DNA of 64,000 bases from assembly GCA_030418545.1 (NCBI GenBank), contig QAIB01000010.1, positions 1 to 64,000 on the forward strand. The letters are read 5' to 3'. The notes under the pieces are model-generated. The model saw nothing but the letters and a program-made list of their open reading frames with translations, had not been told where the DNA came from and searched no databases. Made by a program: the position numbers and the translations under genes. How positions within the stretch are numbered: the first letter of the stretch is position 1; each line of letters starts with the position of its first letter. The DNA comes from Xenophilus aerolatus (GTDB taxonomy: Bacteria > Pseudomonadota > Gammaproteobacteria > Burkholderiales > Burkholderiaceae_C). Positions 48,509 through 58,133 of this stretch are shown here, piece after piece.

Positions 48509-51500
48509 ATGGCCGGCAAGAACCCGCTGCACCCCATTCCCCACCCGGCGCGCAAGCCGATCGTCGGCAACCTGCTGTCGATCGGCTCCGACTCCCCGGT
48601 GCTCGACATGTGGAAGATCGCCCGGGAGCTGGGCGGCATCTACTGGCTGGACATGCCGGGCATGCCGGTGGTCGTGATCTCCGACCACGAGCTGGTGAAC
48701 GAGCTGGTCGACGAGAAGCGCTTCGACAAGAGCACCAACGGCGCGCTGCGCCGGCTGCGCGCCGCGTCGCACGGCCTCTTCACCTCAGACACGCACGAGT
48801 CGACCTGGAGCAAGCCGCACAACATCCTGCTGGCCAACTTCAGTCAGCGGGCCATGCAGGCCTACCACCCGATGATGCTCGACATCGCCGAGCAGCTGGT
48901 CGCTAAGTGGGAGCGCCTGAACTTCGACGACGAGGTGGACGTGACGCGCGACATGACCGCGCTCACGCTCGACACCATCGGCCTGTGCGGCTTCGGCTAC
49001 CGCTTCAACTCCTTCTACCGCGAGGGCTTCCACCCCTTCGTCGACGCGATGGTGCGTACGCTCGAGACAGTGCAGGACCGGCGCGGCCTGCCGCTGGAAG
49101 AGCTGATGATGAAGAAGCAGCTCGCCCAGCAGCGCAAGGACATCAAGTTCATGCACACGATGGTGGAGGACATCATCCGCGAGCGCCGGGCCAGCGGCGC
49201 CGACATCGCCACCAAGCCCGACCTGCTGAGCTACATGATCGCCGGCGTCGACAAGAAGAGCGGCGAGAAGCTCGACGACAAGCAGATCCGCGACGAGTGC
49301 ATCGAATTCCTCATCGCCGGCCACGAGACGACCAGCGGCCTGCTGTCCTTCGCCATCTACTACCTGCTCAAGGACCCTGCCATCCTGGCCAGGGCGCAGG
49401 CCGAGGTCGACAGCGTGTTCGGCACCGACCTCACGCAGCGGCCCACCTACGCGCAGGTCAACCGGTTGCAGTACATCGGCCAGGTCCTCAAGGAAGCGCT
49501 GCGCATGTATCCGACGGCCCCCGCCGTGGCCAAGCGTGCGCTGGCCAACACCACCATCGGTGAAGGCGGCAAGTACACCATCCACAAGCGCAACATGGTG
49601 ATCCTGCACGCGCTGGCCATGCACCGCGACAAGCGCGTGTGGGGCGAGGACGCCGACGAGTTCAACCCCGAGCATTTCAGCCGCGAGGCCGAGCGGGCGC
49701 TGCCGCCCAATGCCTTCAAGCCCTTCGGCACCGGCCAGCGCGCCTGCATCGGCCGCCAGTTCGCGCTGCAGGAGGCGACGCTCACCTTGGCGATGGTGAT
49801 CCAGCGCTTCAAGCTCATCGACCACGCGAACTACCAGCTCAAGGTCAAGGAGGCCCTGACCATCAAGCCCGAGGGCTTCCGCATCAAGGTCGAGCCGCGC
49901 GATCCGGCCGCGCTGCGTGCCACGCACCCGACGCCCGGCAGCACGGCCGCGACCGGTGGCGCCGGCTCGGCGCCCGAGGTGCCGCATTCCTCGGCCGCCG
50001 GGGAGCGGGCACGCCATGGCACCTCGCTGCTGGTGCTGCACGGCTCCAACCTCGGCAGCGCCGAGGACTTCGCGCGCCAGTTGGCCGAGGCCGGCACGCT
50101 GCGCGGCTATTCGACGCAGCTCGCGTCGCTGGACGACTACGCCGAGCGCCTGCCCGCGTCCGGTGCCGTGGCCATCGTCAGTGCCTCGTACAACGGCGCC
50201 GCGCCCGACAACGCGGTGGAGTTCTGGCGCTGGATGGAGGGCGCCAATGACTCGCTCAAGGGGGTGTCGTACAGCGTCTTCGGTTGCGGCAACACGGACT
50301 GGGCCTCCACCTACCAGGCGGTGCCGCGGCGCATCGACGAACGCCTGGCCGAACTGGGCGCCGAGCGCGTGCACCCGCGCGGCGAGGGCGACGCACGCGA
50401 GGACATGGACGGCGCCTTCCAGGCCTGGGCCGACGCGCTGTGGCCGGCGCTGGGCGAGCGCTTAGGCGTGAAGGCGGAGGCCGGCGCGCCCGAGGCGGCA
50501 GCGCCCCTCTACACCGTCGAGGAGATGCCGCCGCCGCAGACCAGCGGCCTCGTCGAATCGCTGGGCGCCGTGCCACTGCGCGTGCTGGTCAACCGCGAAC
50601 TGCAGCGCGGCGCGGGCGATGCGGCCCCGGAGCGCTCCACGCGCCATGTCGAACTCGCGCTGCCCGAGGGCGTGCGCTACACCGCGGGCGACCACCTGAG
50701 CGTGGTGCCGCGCAACGGCGCCGCGGTGGTCGAGCGTGCGATGCAGCGCTTCGGCTTCGCGCGCGACGCGCACCTGCGGCTCACCGCCGCTGCGGGCCGC
50801 AAGACCTTCCTGCCGGTGGACGAGGTGGTGCCGGTGGAGCGTTTGCTGTCCGACTATGTCGAACTGCAGGACGTGGCCACCCGCAAGCAGATCGGCGTGC
50901 TGGCCGCCGCCACGCGCTGCCCCTTCACGCAGAAGTCCCTGGGGGCATTCGTCGGCAGCGACGAGCCGGTCGCGGCGCACTACAAGGCCGAGGTGCTGGG
51001 CAAGCGCAAGTCGCTGCTGGATCTGCTGGAGGAATTTCCGGCCGTCGAACTGCCTTTCGCGGCATACCTGGAAATGCTCTCGCCGCTCACGCCACGCTAC
51101 TACTCGATCTCGTCGTCGCCGGCTGTCGATCCGGCGCGCGCAAGCGTCACGGTGGGCGTGGTCGCAGGGCCGGCGCGCTCCGGGCGCGGCCGATTCGAGG
51201 GCGTGTGCTCGAACTTCCTCGCGCGCGCGCAGGTCGGTGACACGGTGCACGGCTTCGTGCGCGGCACCACGGCCGAGGGCTTCGGCCTGCCGGAGGATGC
51301 CGCCAAGCCGCTCATCATGGTGGGCCCGGGCACCGGCCTCGCGCCCTTTCGCGGCTTCCTGCAGGAACGCGCGCTGCGCAAGGCGCAGGGCCAGCCGCTG
51401 GGCGAGGCGCTGCTCTTCGTCGGCTGCCGCCACCCGCAGCAGGACTTCATCTACGCCGACGAACTGCAGGCCTGGGCGAAGGACGGCGTGGTCGAACTGC

Positions 51501-51754
51501 ACACGGCCTTTTCGCGTGCCGACGGGAAGAAGGCCTACGTGCAGGACCGCCTGCGCGAGCAGGCCGACACGGTGTGGCGCCTGCTGCAGGCCGGCGGCCA
51601 TGTCTACATCTGCGGCGACGGCTCGCGCATGGAACCCGACGTGCGCCGCACCCTGGTCGACATCGCCCGTGCGCACGGCGAGGACGGCGAGGCCTGGATG
51701 GAGAAGATGATCGCCGGCCAGCGCTACGTGCTGGACGTGTGGGCCGGCCATTGA
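48509..51754 (+). CDS. Self-sufficient cytochrome P450/NADPH-P450 reductase (CYP102-like)
   Basis: 1081 residues. P450 domain (1-~470): oxygen-activating AGHETTSG (Thr274), EALRMYPTAP (ExxR), haem Cys413 in FGTGQRACIGRQFA. Then an Ala/Gly/Pro linker, FMN domain (LVLHGSNLGSAEDFARQLAE), FAD domain (ATPRYYSISSSPAVDPARAS-like TPRYYSISSSPAVDPAR) and NADPH domain (MVGPGTGLAPFRGFLQER). Close relatives oxidise fatty acids at subterminal positions. The BM3 residues that anchor the fatty acid carboxylate, Arg47 and Tyr51, are Met52 and Val56 here, while the equivalent of Phe87 (Phe91) is kept. Standalone gene. Confidence 0.95.
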   Translation: MAGKNPLHPIPHPARKPIVGNLLSIGSDSPVLDMWKIARELGGIYWLDMPGMPVVVISDHELVNELVDEKRFDKSTNGALRRLRAASHGLFTSDTHESTWSKPHNILLANFSQRAMQAYHPMMLDIAEQLVAKWERLNFDDEVDVTRDMTALTLDTIGLCGFGYRFNSFYREGFHPFVDAMVRTLETVQDRRGLPLEELMMKKQLAQQRKDIKFMHTMVEDIIRERRASGADIATKPDLLSYMIAGVDKKSGEKLDDKQIRDECIEFLIAGHETTSGLLSFAIYYLLKDPAILARAQAEVDSVFGTDLTQRPTYAQVNRLQYIGQVLKEALRMYPTAPAVAKRALANTTIGEGGKYTIHKRNMVILHALAMHRDKRVWGEDADEFNPEHFSREAERALPPNAFKPFGTGQRACIGRQFALQEATLTLAMVIQRFKLIDHANYQLKVKEALTIKPEGFRIKVEPRDPAALRATHPTPGSTAATGGAGSAPEVPHSSAAGERARHGTSLLVLHGSNLGSAEDFARQLAEAGTLRGYSTQLASLDDYAERLPASGAVAIVSASYNGAAPDNAVEFWRWMEGANDSLKGVSYSVFGCGNTDWASTYQAVPRRIDERLAELGAERVHPRGEGDAREDMDGAFQAWADALWPALGERLGVKAEAGAPEAAAPLYTVEEMPPPQTSGLVESLGAVPLRVLVNRELQRGAGDAAPERSTRHVELALPEGVRYTAGDHLSVVPRNGAAVVERAMQRFGFARDAHLRLTAAAGRKTFLPVDEVVPVERLLSDYVELQDVATRKQIGVLAAATRCPFTQKSLGAFVGSDEPVAAHYKAEVLGKRKSLLDLLEEFPAVELPFAAYLEMLSPLTPRYYSISSSPAVDPARASVTVGVVAGPARSGRGRFEGVCSNFLARAQVGDTVHGFVRGTTAEGFGLPEDAAKPLIMVGPGTGLAPFRGFLQERALRKAQGQPLGEALLFVGCRHPQQDFIYADELQAWAKDGVVELHTAFSRADGKKAYVQDRLREQADTVWRLLQAGGHVYICGDGSRMEPDVRRTLVDIARAHGEDGEAWMEKMIAGQRYVLDVWAGH

Positions 51755-51775
51755 TCGGCACCGGTCCGCGCGGGC

Positions 51776-52693
51776 TCATTCGCTGGCACGGAAGCCGCGC
51801 ATGTCTGTGATGCGGCGCTTCAGGGCATCGATGAAGGCCGTCACGCGGGCAGGGCGGTGGATGTCCGGCGGCAGCGCCACGTGGATGCCGACGGGCTCCA
51901 GCGCCAGCTTCGGCAGCACGCGTTTGAGCCGCCCGGCCTTCAGGTCGGCTTCGCAGATCCAGGGCGCGGCGGCGCCGATGCCGCCGCCGTTGAGGATGGC
52001 GCGGTAGCTGGAGAGCAGGCTGTCGGTGCGCAGCGGCGTGTCGATGGACACGGTCTGCGATCGGCCTTCGCGGTCGATCAGCCGCACCGTTCCGGCGAAG
52101 TAGGGCACGAGGCCGACGCAGGGCATGCGCGGCAGGTTGGCCACCGTGACCGGGCCGAGGCGGCGCAGCAGCGCAGGGTGCGCCACCAGGATGCGTTCCA
52201 TGTCGCCCAGGTGGCGCGACACCAGCCCGGGGTCGCGCACCTCGCCCACGCACACCCAGCACTCGGCGCCGGTGGCGACCATGTCGATCACGCGGTCCGT
52301 GAGCGTCAGCTCCACGCGCAACTGCGGCCATGCCGCGCGCAGGTCGGTGACGGTGTCGGTCAGGAAGCCGGTGCCGTAGCCGGACGGGCCGATCACGCGC
52401 AGGGTGCCTTCGGGCCGGCTGCGACCGCCGGAGATCCGCTCGGCCAGGCTGGCCCAGCGGTCGGAGACGGCGCGCGCCTCGACCATCAGCGAGCGGCCCT
52501 CGTCGGTCAGCGAGAAGCTGGCGGTGGTCCGCAGGGCCAGCTTGCAGCCCAGCAGGCGTTCCAGCTCGAGCAGGCGCCGGCTCGCGGTGGGCTGCGTGAT
52601 TCCGATCAGCCGCGCGGCCTTGCTCAGCGAGCCGGTCTCGGCGATGCGCAGGAAGGTGGTGAGCAGATCGATGCGGTCATGGACGAGCTTCAT
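51776..52693 (-). CDS. LysR-family transcriptional regulator
   Basis: 305 residues. Winged helix at the N-terminus (LLTTFLRIAETGSLSKAARL, IGITQPTASRRLLELERLLG), followed by a substrate-binding domain (GTLRVIGPSGYGTGFLTDTV, LRVELTLTDRVIDMVATGAE). Divergent from the aminotransferase / Bug / dimethylformamidase-like operon by 74 bp, so it is the probable activator of that operon. ATG 52693 is chosen; upstream frame is unsupported. Confidence 0.9.
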   Translation of the reverse strand: MKLVHDRIDLLTTFLRIAETGSLSKAARLIGITQPTASRRLLELERLLGCKLALRTTASFSLTDEGRSLMVEARAVSDRWASLAERISGGRSRPEGTLRVIGPSGYGTGFLTDTVTDLRAAWPQLRVELTLTDRVIDMVATGAECWVCVGEVRDPGLVSRHLGDMERILVAHPALLRRLGPVTVANLPRMPCVGLVPYFAGTVRLIDREGRSQTVSIDTPLRTDSLLSSYRAILNGGGIGAAAPWICEADLKAGRLKRVLPKLALEPVGIHVALPPDIHRPARVTAFIDALKRRITDMRGFRASE

Positions 52694-52767
52694 GCGCCGA
52701 GCGTATAGGACTTCATCGTTCCATGCGTCTTCTTTCCGGCCCGCGATCGGCCTATCGTGCCGCGCAA

Positions 52768-54186
52768 ATGAGCCCTTCCGCTGTCTCGCCCTTTGCATTT
52801 CCGTCCGCGCCGCGCCTGCTGGGCGACACGCCCCAGGGCGGCTCGGTGCTGTCCTTCTACAGCCCCAAGGGCTCGCCCCGGCCGCCGCGGATCGGACGTG
52901 CCGAGGGCGTGTACCTGTGGGACGCCGACGGCCGACGCTATCTGGACGCGACGGCCGGCGCCGTGGTGGCGAACATCGGCCACGGCAACCCGCACGTGCT
53001 CGCCGCCATGCAGGCGCAGGCGGCGCGCGTGAGCTTCGCCTACCCGAGGTTCTTCGAGAGCGAGCACAACGTCGCGCTGGCCGACCGCGTCTGCGCGCTG
53101 GCGAGCCCGGGCTTCGATCGCGCCTTCTTCGTGTCGGGCGGCTCGGAGGCCAACGAGGCAGCCCTCAAGCTCGCGCGCCAGTACGCCGTCGTGACGGGGC
53201 AGGGCAGCCGCTGGAAGGTGATCTCGCGCAACCCGAGCTACCACGGCTCGACGCTGGGCGCCCTGGCGGTGACGGGCGACGAGCACACCTCGTCGATCTA
53301 CGGCCCGATGGTCCGCACCATGCCGAAGGTGCCGGCACCGCTGTCCTACCGCCTGCCGAAGGGCGAAAGCGTGGACAGCCATGCGATGGCATGCGCCGAT
53401 GCGCTGGAGCGCGCCATCGAGCAGGAGGGTCCCGAGTCGGTGCTGGCCTTCATCCTGGAGCCGATCGGCGGGCTCTCGACCGGGACGGTGGTCTCGCCGC
53501 CCGCCTACTTCGAGCGGGTGCGCCGCATCTGCGACCGCCACGGCGTGCTCCTGATCTACGACGAGATCATGAGCGGCGCCGGGCGCACCGGCCGATTCCT
53601 GGCCGCGCACCACTGGCCGGCGGCGCGGCCGGACATCGTCACGCTGGCCAAGGGCCTGGCGGCGGGCTACACCCCGCTGGGCTGCGTGCTGGTGCCCGAG
53701 CGCATCGTGGACGCCGTGGCCGGCAGCGGCGGCTTCGTGCACGGCCACACGTACTTCACCAACCCGCTGTCCTGCGCCGTGGCCCATGCGGTGATGGACG
53801 AGGTGGAACGGCTCGACCTGGTCGCGCGTGCACGGGAGCGCGGCGAAAGCCTGCGGCGCCGGCTCGATGCGCTGGCGCAGCGCTCGCCGCTGGTCGGCGA
53901 CGTGCGCGGCCTCGGCCTGCTGGCCGCGATCGAACTCGTGGCCGACAAGGGCACGCGGCGCGCATTGCCGGCCGCCTTCAATGCGCCGGCCCGGCTCACG
54001 GTGCATGGGCTGCGGCACGGCATCGCGCTCTACAACCGGCGCGCCAACCTGGGCGCCTTCGGCGACTTCCAGATGATCACGCCGCCCCTGACGATCAGCG
54101 AGTCCGAGCTCGACGAGCTGGTCGAGCGCCTGGAGCGCTCGCTCGAGGACCTGGCAGCCGAAGTCGCCCGCGCGAAGCTGGCCTGA
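52768..54186 (+). CDS. Class III PLP-dependent aminotransferase
   Basis: 472 residues. The PLP fold is clear: FVSGGSEANEAALKLARQYA, NPSYHGSTLGALAVTGDE (cofactor-binding Tyr-His), LIYDEIMSGAGRTGRFLAA (Asp) and the Schiff-base Lys in TLAKGLAAGYTPLGCVLVP. Substrate class is an omega-amino or beta-amino acid, or an amine. It precedes a Bug receptor (83 bp) and a dimethylformamidase-like subunit, so amine or amide catabolism is likely. Start ATG 52768; a TTG/CTG extension is possible. Confidence 0.93.
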   Translation: MSPSAVSPFAFPSAPRLLGDTPQGGSVLSFYSPKGSPRPPRIGRAEGVYLWDADGRRYLDATAGAVVANIGHGNPHVLAAMQAQAARVSFAYPRFFESEHNVALADRVCALASPGFDRAFFVSGGSEANEAALKLARQYAVVTGQGSRWKVISRNPSYHGSTLGALAVTGDEHTSSIYGPMVRTMPKVPAPLSYRLPKGESVDSHAMACADALERAIEQEGPESVLAFILEPIGGLSTGTVVSPPAYFERVRRICDRHGVLLIYDEIMSGAGRTGRFLAAHHWPAARPDIVTLAKGLAAGYTPLGCVLVPERIVDAVAGSGGFVHGHTYFTNPLSCAVAHAVMDEVERLDLVARARERGESLRRRLDALAQRSPLVGDVRGLGLLAAIELVADKGTRRALPAAFNAPARLTVHGLRHGIALYNRRANLGAFGDFQMITPPLTISESELDELVERLERSLEDLAAEVARAKLA

Positions 54187-54269
54187 AGCCTGCAGGCCGC
54201 CCCCACCCCGTTCCGGTAAGCCCGGCCTTCCGCATCTTTCCGACCCTCACCACCACCTCAAGGACCGTC

Positions 54270-55247
54270 ATGCGCCCGCCTGCACTGCTTCGCTTCCTGC
54301 TTGTCTGTACCAGCCTCGCCTTCGCCTGCGCCGCAGGCGCCCAGGTGCCCACCCAGAGGGGCGCCCTGCGCCTGATCGTCGGCTACCCCGCGGGCGGCTC
54401 GGCCGACGTGCAGGCCCGCACGCTGGCCGACAAGCTGGCTGCGGAACTGGGCACGGCCGTGGTGGTCGAAAACCGCACCGGCGCCGGTGGACAGATCGCG
54501 GCCGACTACGTGCGCGCCGCGCCGGCCGACGGCCTCACCGTACTGCTGGCCAACATGCACATGATGGTGATGCTGCCACTGACCTCGAAGTCGGTGCACT
54601 ACGACCCGGTGAAGGACTTCCAGGCCGTGGGCCGCATCGCGACCTTCTACGAAGGCATCGCGGTGCCGGCCGCGCTGCCCGTGCGCGACGTGCGCGAATG
54701 GCTGGCGCTGGCCCGTTCCGACAAGTCGCGCGCCAGCTACGGCGTGCCCGCGGCCGGCAGCGTGTCGCAATTCATGGGCTTCCGCCTGGGCAGCGATGCG
54801 AAGGTCGAACTCACCGCCGTGCCTTACCGCGGCGCGGCGCCGCTGGTGCAGGACCTGGTGGGCAACCAGGTGGCGTCGGGCATCACGCCCATTGCGGACC
54901 TGGTGCCCTACCAGCAGTCGGGCAAGCTCAAGGTGCTGGCGGTCAACGGCGACCGGCGCGCCTCGCTGCTGCCCGACGTCCCGACGCTCAAGGAACTGGG
55001 CCAGCCCCACTTCGACAACCTGGAGTGGACCGGGCTGTTCGTGCCTGCCGCCACGCCCGCGGCCACCGTGCAGCAGCTCAATATTGCGCTCGGCAAGGCC
55101 CTGGCCCTGCCCGAGGTGCAGGACCGACTTGCGCGCCTGAGCAGCGATGCGAATCCGAGCACGCCGCAGGCCCTGTCGGCGCTGATCGCCGACGACCTCA
55201 AGCGTTGGGGGCCAGTGGTCAAGGCGTCTGGTTTCAGCAGCGAATGA
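54270..55247 (+). CDS. Bug-family substrate-binding receptor
   Basis: 325 residues. Signal peptide ending AFACAAGAQ; LRLIVGYPAGGSADVQARTL, VVVENRTGAGGQIAADYVRA and ELTAVPYRGAAPLVQDLVGN are the Bug landmarks. AGGA lies 5 nt before the ATG. Its stop overlaps the ATG of the next gene (ATGA). No membrane parts of the TTT transporter are present. Ligand unknown. Confidence 0.93.
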   Translation: MRPPALLRFLLVCTSLAFACAAGAQVPTQRGALRLIVGYPAGGSADVQARTLADKLAAELGTAVVVENRTGAGGQIAADYVRAAPADGLTVLLANMHMMVMLPLTSKSVHYDPVKDFQAVGRIATFYEGIAVPAALPVRDVREWLALARSDKSRASYGVPAAGSVSQFMGFRLGSDAKVELTAVPYRGAAPLVQDLVGNQVASGITPIADLVPYQQSGKLKVLAVNGDRRASLLPDVPTLKELGQPHFDNLEWTGLFVPAATPAATVQQLNIALGKALALPEVQDRLARLSSDANPSTPQALSALIADDLKRWGPVVKASGFSSE

Positions 55248-57523
55248 GTCTTTCGATTCCTCCGCATCGCCCGGTTTGGGTGCCGGGCGTGCACGGCTAC
55301 GCGAGCGCCAAGACCGTCCATGCCGGCGAGCGCATCGCCTTCCACATCAGCAGCGATCGCTCCTACTCGCTCGAGGTGTGCCGCCTGGGCCCCGACCCGG
55401 ACCGCCGCGCCAGCGATCCGCGGGTGGCCGACCTGGGCCTGCACGATGCGTGCATGCAGCCCATCCACCCCGGCTCCTACGTGCATGTGGAGGCGGGCCT
55501 GCCTGCGGGGCAGCCCCTGGCCGGGCTGACGCTGGAAGCGTGGGTCATGCCCTGGCGCTGCGACGTCCCGCGGCAGGCGCTCATTACACAGGGCGATGCC
55601 GGCGGTGCGCAGAGTTTCGGCCTGTTCATCGAGCCCGACGGCCAACTGGCCTGGGCGCTGGGAGAGGGCGCGTTGCCGGGCGCATCACCGCTGCGATCGG
55701 GCCGGCCGATGGCATCGCGCCGCTGGCAGCATGTGGCGGCCACCTGGGACGGCCGCGAAGCGGCGCTGTGGATCGATGGGGAATGCCTGGCGCGCGTCCG
55801 ATCCGATGGCGCACCGCGGCCTGCGGACGCGCCGCTGCGGCTGGGCGCGGCCGGCGGTGCCGAGGGCGCCGAGGCCTTTGCGGATGTGGACCTGGCCATG
55901 GTGGCGATCCATGGCCACGCATTGACGGCCGAGACGCTGGCGGCGCGCTGGCAGGGGCGTGCCGCCGGGTTGCCCGCGGCCGACAGGCTGCTGGCCTGCT
56001 GGCCGCTGCGGGACGGCAGCGGGGACCGGGTCGTCGACGTCGGCCGCCAGGGCCGGCATGGCCGCGTCGTGAACCACGGCACCTGGTCCATCCTCGGGCC
56101 GGCCGTCGATGCGGCCGGCGCCGCGTCGTCCCGCAACGACGATGCGATGCCTGCGAGCCTGCAGGGCCTGCGGCTGGCAAGCGACGATCTGTACGACTGC
56201 CGATGGCCTGCCACGGCGCACCTGGACCTGCCGGCCGATGCACGGCCTGGCCTGCATGTGGCGCGCCTGCGTTTCGAGTGGGAAGGGCGCGAGGCGGTGT
56301 ACGACATCACCTTCCTGGTCAAGCCTCACGCGGGCGCGCGCCCGGCGCCCCTGCTGGTGCTGTGCGCCATGAGCAGCTGGCTTGCGTATGCGGCCACGCC
56401 CTTCGCGCGCAACCAGGTGGAGGACCCGGTGTGGCCGCGCCGCTCCACCGGCCTGGACAACAGCCATCCGGAGGCGCCGGCCTTCTGCAGCTACACCTAC
56501 CACCGCGCCGGACAGCCCAGCTACTTCACTGGCCTGCGCATGCCCTGGCCGAATGCCAGCCCGGCGGCGCTGTACGACCCGGCAGGCAGCGGGTTCTCGC
56601 AGTGGACCCGGCTCGAACGCCGGCTGCATGCCTGGCTCGAACGCGAGGGCCAGGCCTTCGACGTGCTGGCGGATCTCGACCTGCATGCCGACCCGGCGGT
56701 TCTCGCCCGCTACCGCACGGTGGTCGTCAACGGTCACAGCGAGTACTGGTCGCTGCCGGTGGTCGATGCCTTCGACGCCTGGCTGCGCCGGGGCGGGAAT
56801 GCGATCGTGCTGTCCGGCAACACCATGTACCTGCGCGTGAGCTTCGATGCCAACATGGCGGTCATGGAGCAGCGCAAGAACGACGAGCGCGGCGCCGATC
56901 CGGCCAACGCCGCGCTGCGTCCGCCAGCCGGCCCCTTCGGCGAGGAGCGTCATGTGCAGGACGGCCTGCGCGGCGGCCAGCTGCGCGCGCTCGGCCGCTC
57001 GGCCGCCAGCATCATCGGGCTGGAGACGGCCGGCTGGGGCTTTGCGGATGCGGAGGACTTCGGCGTCTATCACGTGTGCGAACCGGCGCACCTCTTGTTC
57101 AACCGGCCTCACGCGCTGGGACTGGCGCAGGGCCAGACCTTCGGCCATGCGCCCGGCGGCGGTCTGCCGCGCGCCGTCGGGCACGAGTGGGACCTGAGCG
57201 CGGCAACCCTGATGCGCATGACCATGGGTTCCCACGAGACGGCGGCCCTGCCGGAGCTGCCCGCTGGCCTCACCGTCATCGCGCAGGGCCGGCGTGCGCC
57301 GGGACGGATGGACACCTACCTCGACTGGCATTCGCGGGTGTGCGAACCCATCGACGGCGTCTCGGCCGAAATGATCTATTGGGAGCGTCCGCAGGGCGGG
57401 CGGGTCTTCCACGCCGGGGCCGTCGGTGCGGCCTGGGTGGTGGGCAGCGATCCGGTCTTTGAGGGCCTGCTGCGCAATGTGCTGCACCACTTCGGCTGCG
57501 ATCCGGAGCAGCCCGCTCGGTGA
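55244..57523 (+). CDS. N,N-dimethylformamidase large-subunit-like protein
   Basis: 759 residues, near the family length (~760). An N-terminal region with a LamG-like domain (~55-200; LTLEAWVMPWRCDVPRQALI and WQHVAATWDGREAALWIDGE) precedes the catalytic half, which resembles a glutamine-amidotransferase fold. In the known Paracoccus enzyme (from memory) the iron is held by Tyr440, His519 and Glu521. Tyr419, His498 (GHSEYW) and Glu500 here are offset by a constant 21 residues. It would hydrolyse small N-substituted amides. The small subunit usually encoded beside it is absent. Translationally coupled to the upstream Bug gene. Confidence 0.85.
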   Translation: MSLSIPPHRPVWVPGVHGYASAKTVHAGERIAFHISSDRSYSLEVCRLGPDPDRRASDPRVADLGLHDACMQPIHPGSYVHVEAGLPAGQPLAGLTLEAWVMPWRCDVPRQALITQGDAGGAQSFGLFIEPDGQLAWALGEGALPGASPLRSGRPMASRRWQHVAATWDGREAALWIDGECLARVRSDGAPRPADAPLRLGAAGGAEGAEAFADVDLAMVAIHGHALTAETLAARWQGRAAGLPAADRLLACWPLRDGSGDRVVDVGRQGRHGRVVNHGTWSILGPAVDAAGAASSRNDDAMPASLQGLRLASDDLYDCRWPATAHLDLPADARPGLHVARLRFEWEGREAVYDITFLVKPHAGARPAPLLVLCAMSSWLAYAATPFARNQVEDPVWPRRSTGLDNSHPEAPAFCSYTYHRAGQPSYFTGLRMPWPNASPAALYDPAGSGFSQWTRLERRLHAWLEREGQAFDVLADLDLHADPAVLARYRTVVVNGHSEYWSLPVVDAFDAWLRRGGNAIVLSGNTMYLRVSFDANMAVMEQRKNDERGADPANAALRPPAGPFGEERHVQDGLRGGQLRALGRSAASIIGLETAGWGFADAEDFGVYHVCEPAHLLFNRPHALGLAQGQTFGHAPGGGLPRAVGHEWDLSAATLMRMTMGSHETAALPELPAGLTVIAQGRRAPGRMDTYLDWHSRVCEPIDGVSAEMIYWERPQGGRVFHAGAVGAAWVVGSDPVFEGLLRNVLHHFGCDPEQPAR

Positions 57524-57557
57524 GGCTGCCGGCGTGCGCGCCGCCGCGGCGAGGAGA

Positions 57558-57764
57558 TCAGCGCTGCTGGCGGCAGATGTTCGAGCCAGTTGCGGTCAGC
57601 TTGAGCGAGCCACCGGTCCATTCGAGCCAGGAGAGGCTCACGAGGTCGTCGATCACGGCCTCCTCGATCTCGCCGGCACGCCGCAGCCGCAGCAGGTCGG
57701 CCACCTGCGGGAGCTGCGCGCGCAGCGCGTCCCTGCGGAGCGAGGTGAAGGTTGCGCTTTCCAT
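57558..57764 (-). CDS. Small conserved hypothetical protein
   Basis: 68 residues, MESATFTSLRRDALRAQLPQ onward, soluble, helical in prediction, containing EEAVIDDLVSLSWLEWTGGS. I do not recognise it. AAAGG lies 6 nt before the ATG, supporting translation. Convergent with the dimethylformamidase-like gene and divergent from the next locus. Confidence 0.55.
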   Translation of the reverse strand: MESATFTSLRRDALRAQLPQVADLLRLRRAGEIEEAVIDDLVSLSWLEWTGGSLKLTATGSNICRQQR

Positions 57765-58133
57765 GCTGACCTTTCGAACCGTTGAAGCGGTCAGAGTAAC
57801 ACCTGCGCATGCATCGCCGGGGAAATAAAAAACGCGGTGATGCCAAATCGCCTACACTCGTCGAATCGACTGCAGCGTGCTCGTTGCTGCAGCCCTTGAT
57901 TGACTCCTCGCGGCATCGCTGGCCGCACAGGCCCCGGCCAAGCAGGCTTCGCTCCCCAGGCAAGCCTCGTTTCTGTCTCCCGCCCCGGCGTCACTCCTCC
58001 TCGGCGAGCTTCATTCGCGGTCCGTTCAACAAGAACACGCATCGGACTGCTCCCCCCGATCCATTCGCGTGCAGCTTCGGCCTTGTCCGGCGCGCACGGG
58101 TCGTGCGGCACCCAGAAGCCGCCATTCGATTCC
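57765..58133 (+). other. 369-bp gene-free gap before the IF-1 locus
   Basis: No convincing gene. Contains ctgcagc...gctgcag (57870-57892), a 7-bp stem with a 9-nt loop, and a tacact box near 57852 that could be a -10. A long 5' leader of the downstream genes, or a regulatory element, is possible; nothing more is seen. Confidence 0.3.

Noticed and set aside
52404-54186. Long plus-strand frame running through the aminotransferase gene into the Bug gene
   Set aside because: It is the Bug frame extended upstream by chance; the aminotransferase frame has PLP motifs and the Bug gene has its own ATG and signal peptide at 54270.
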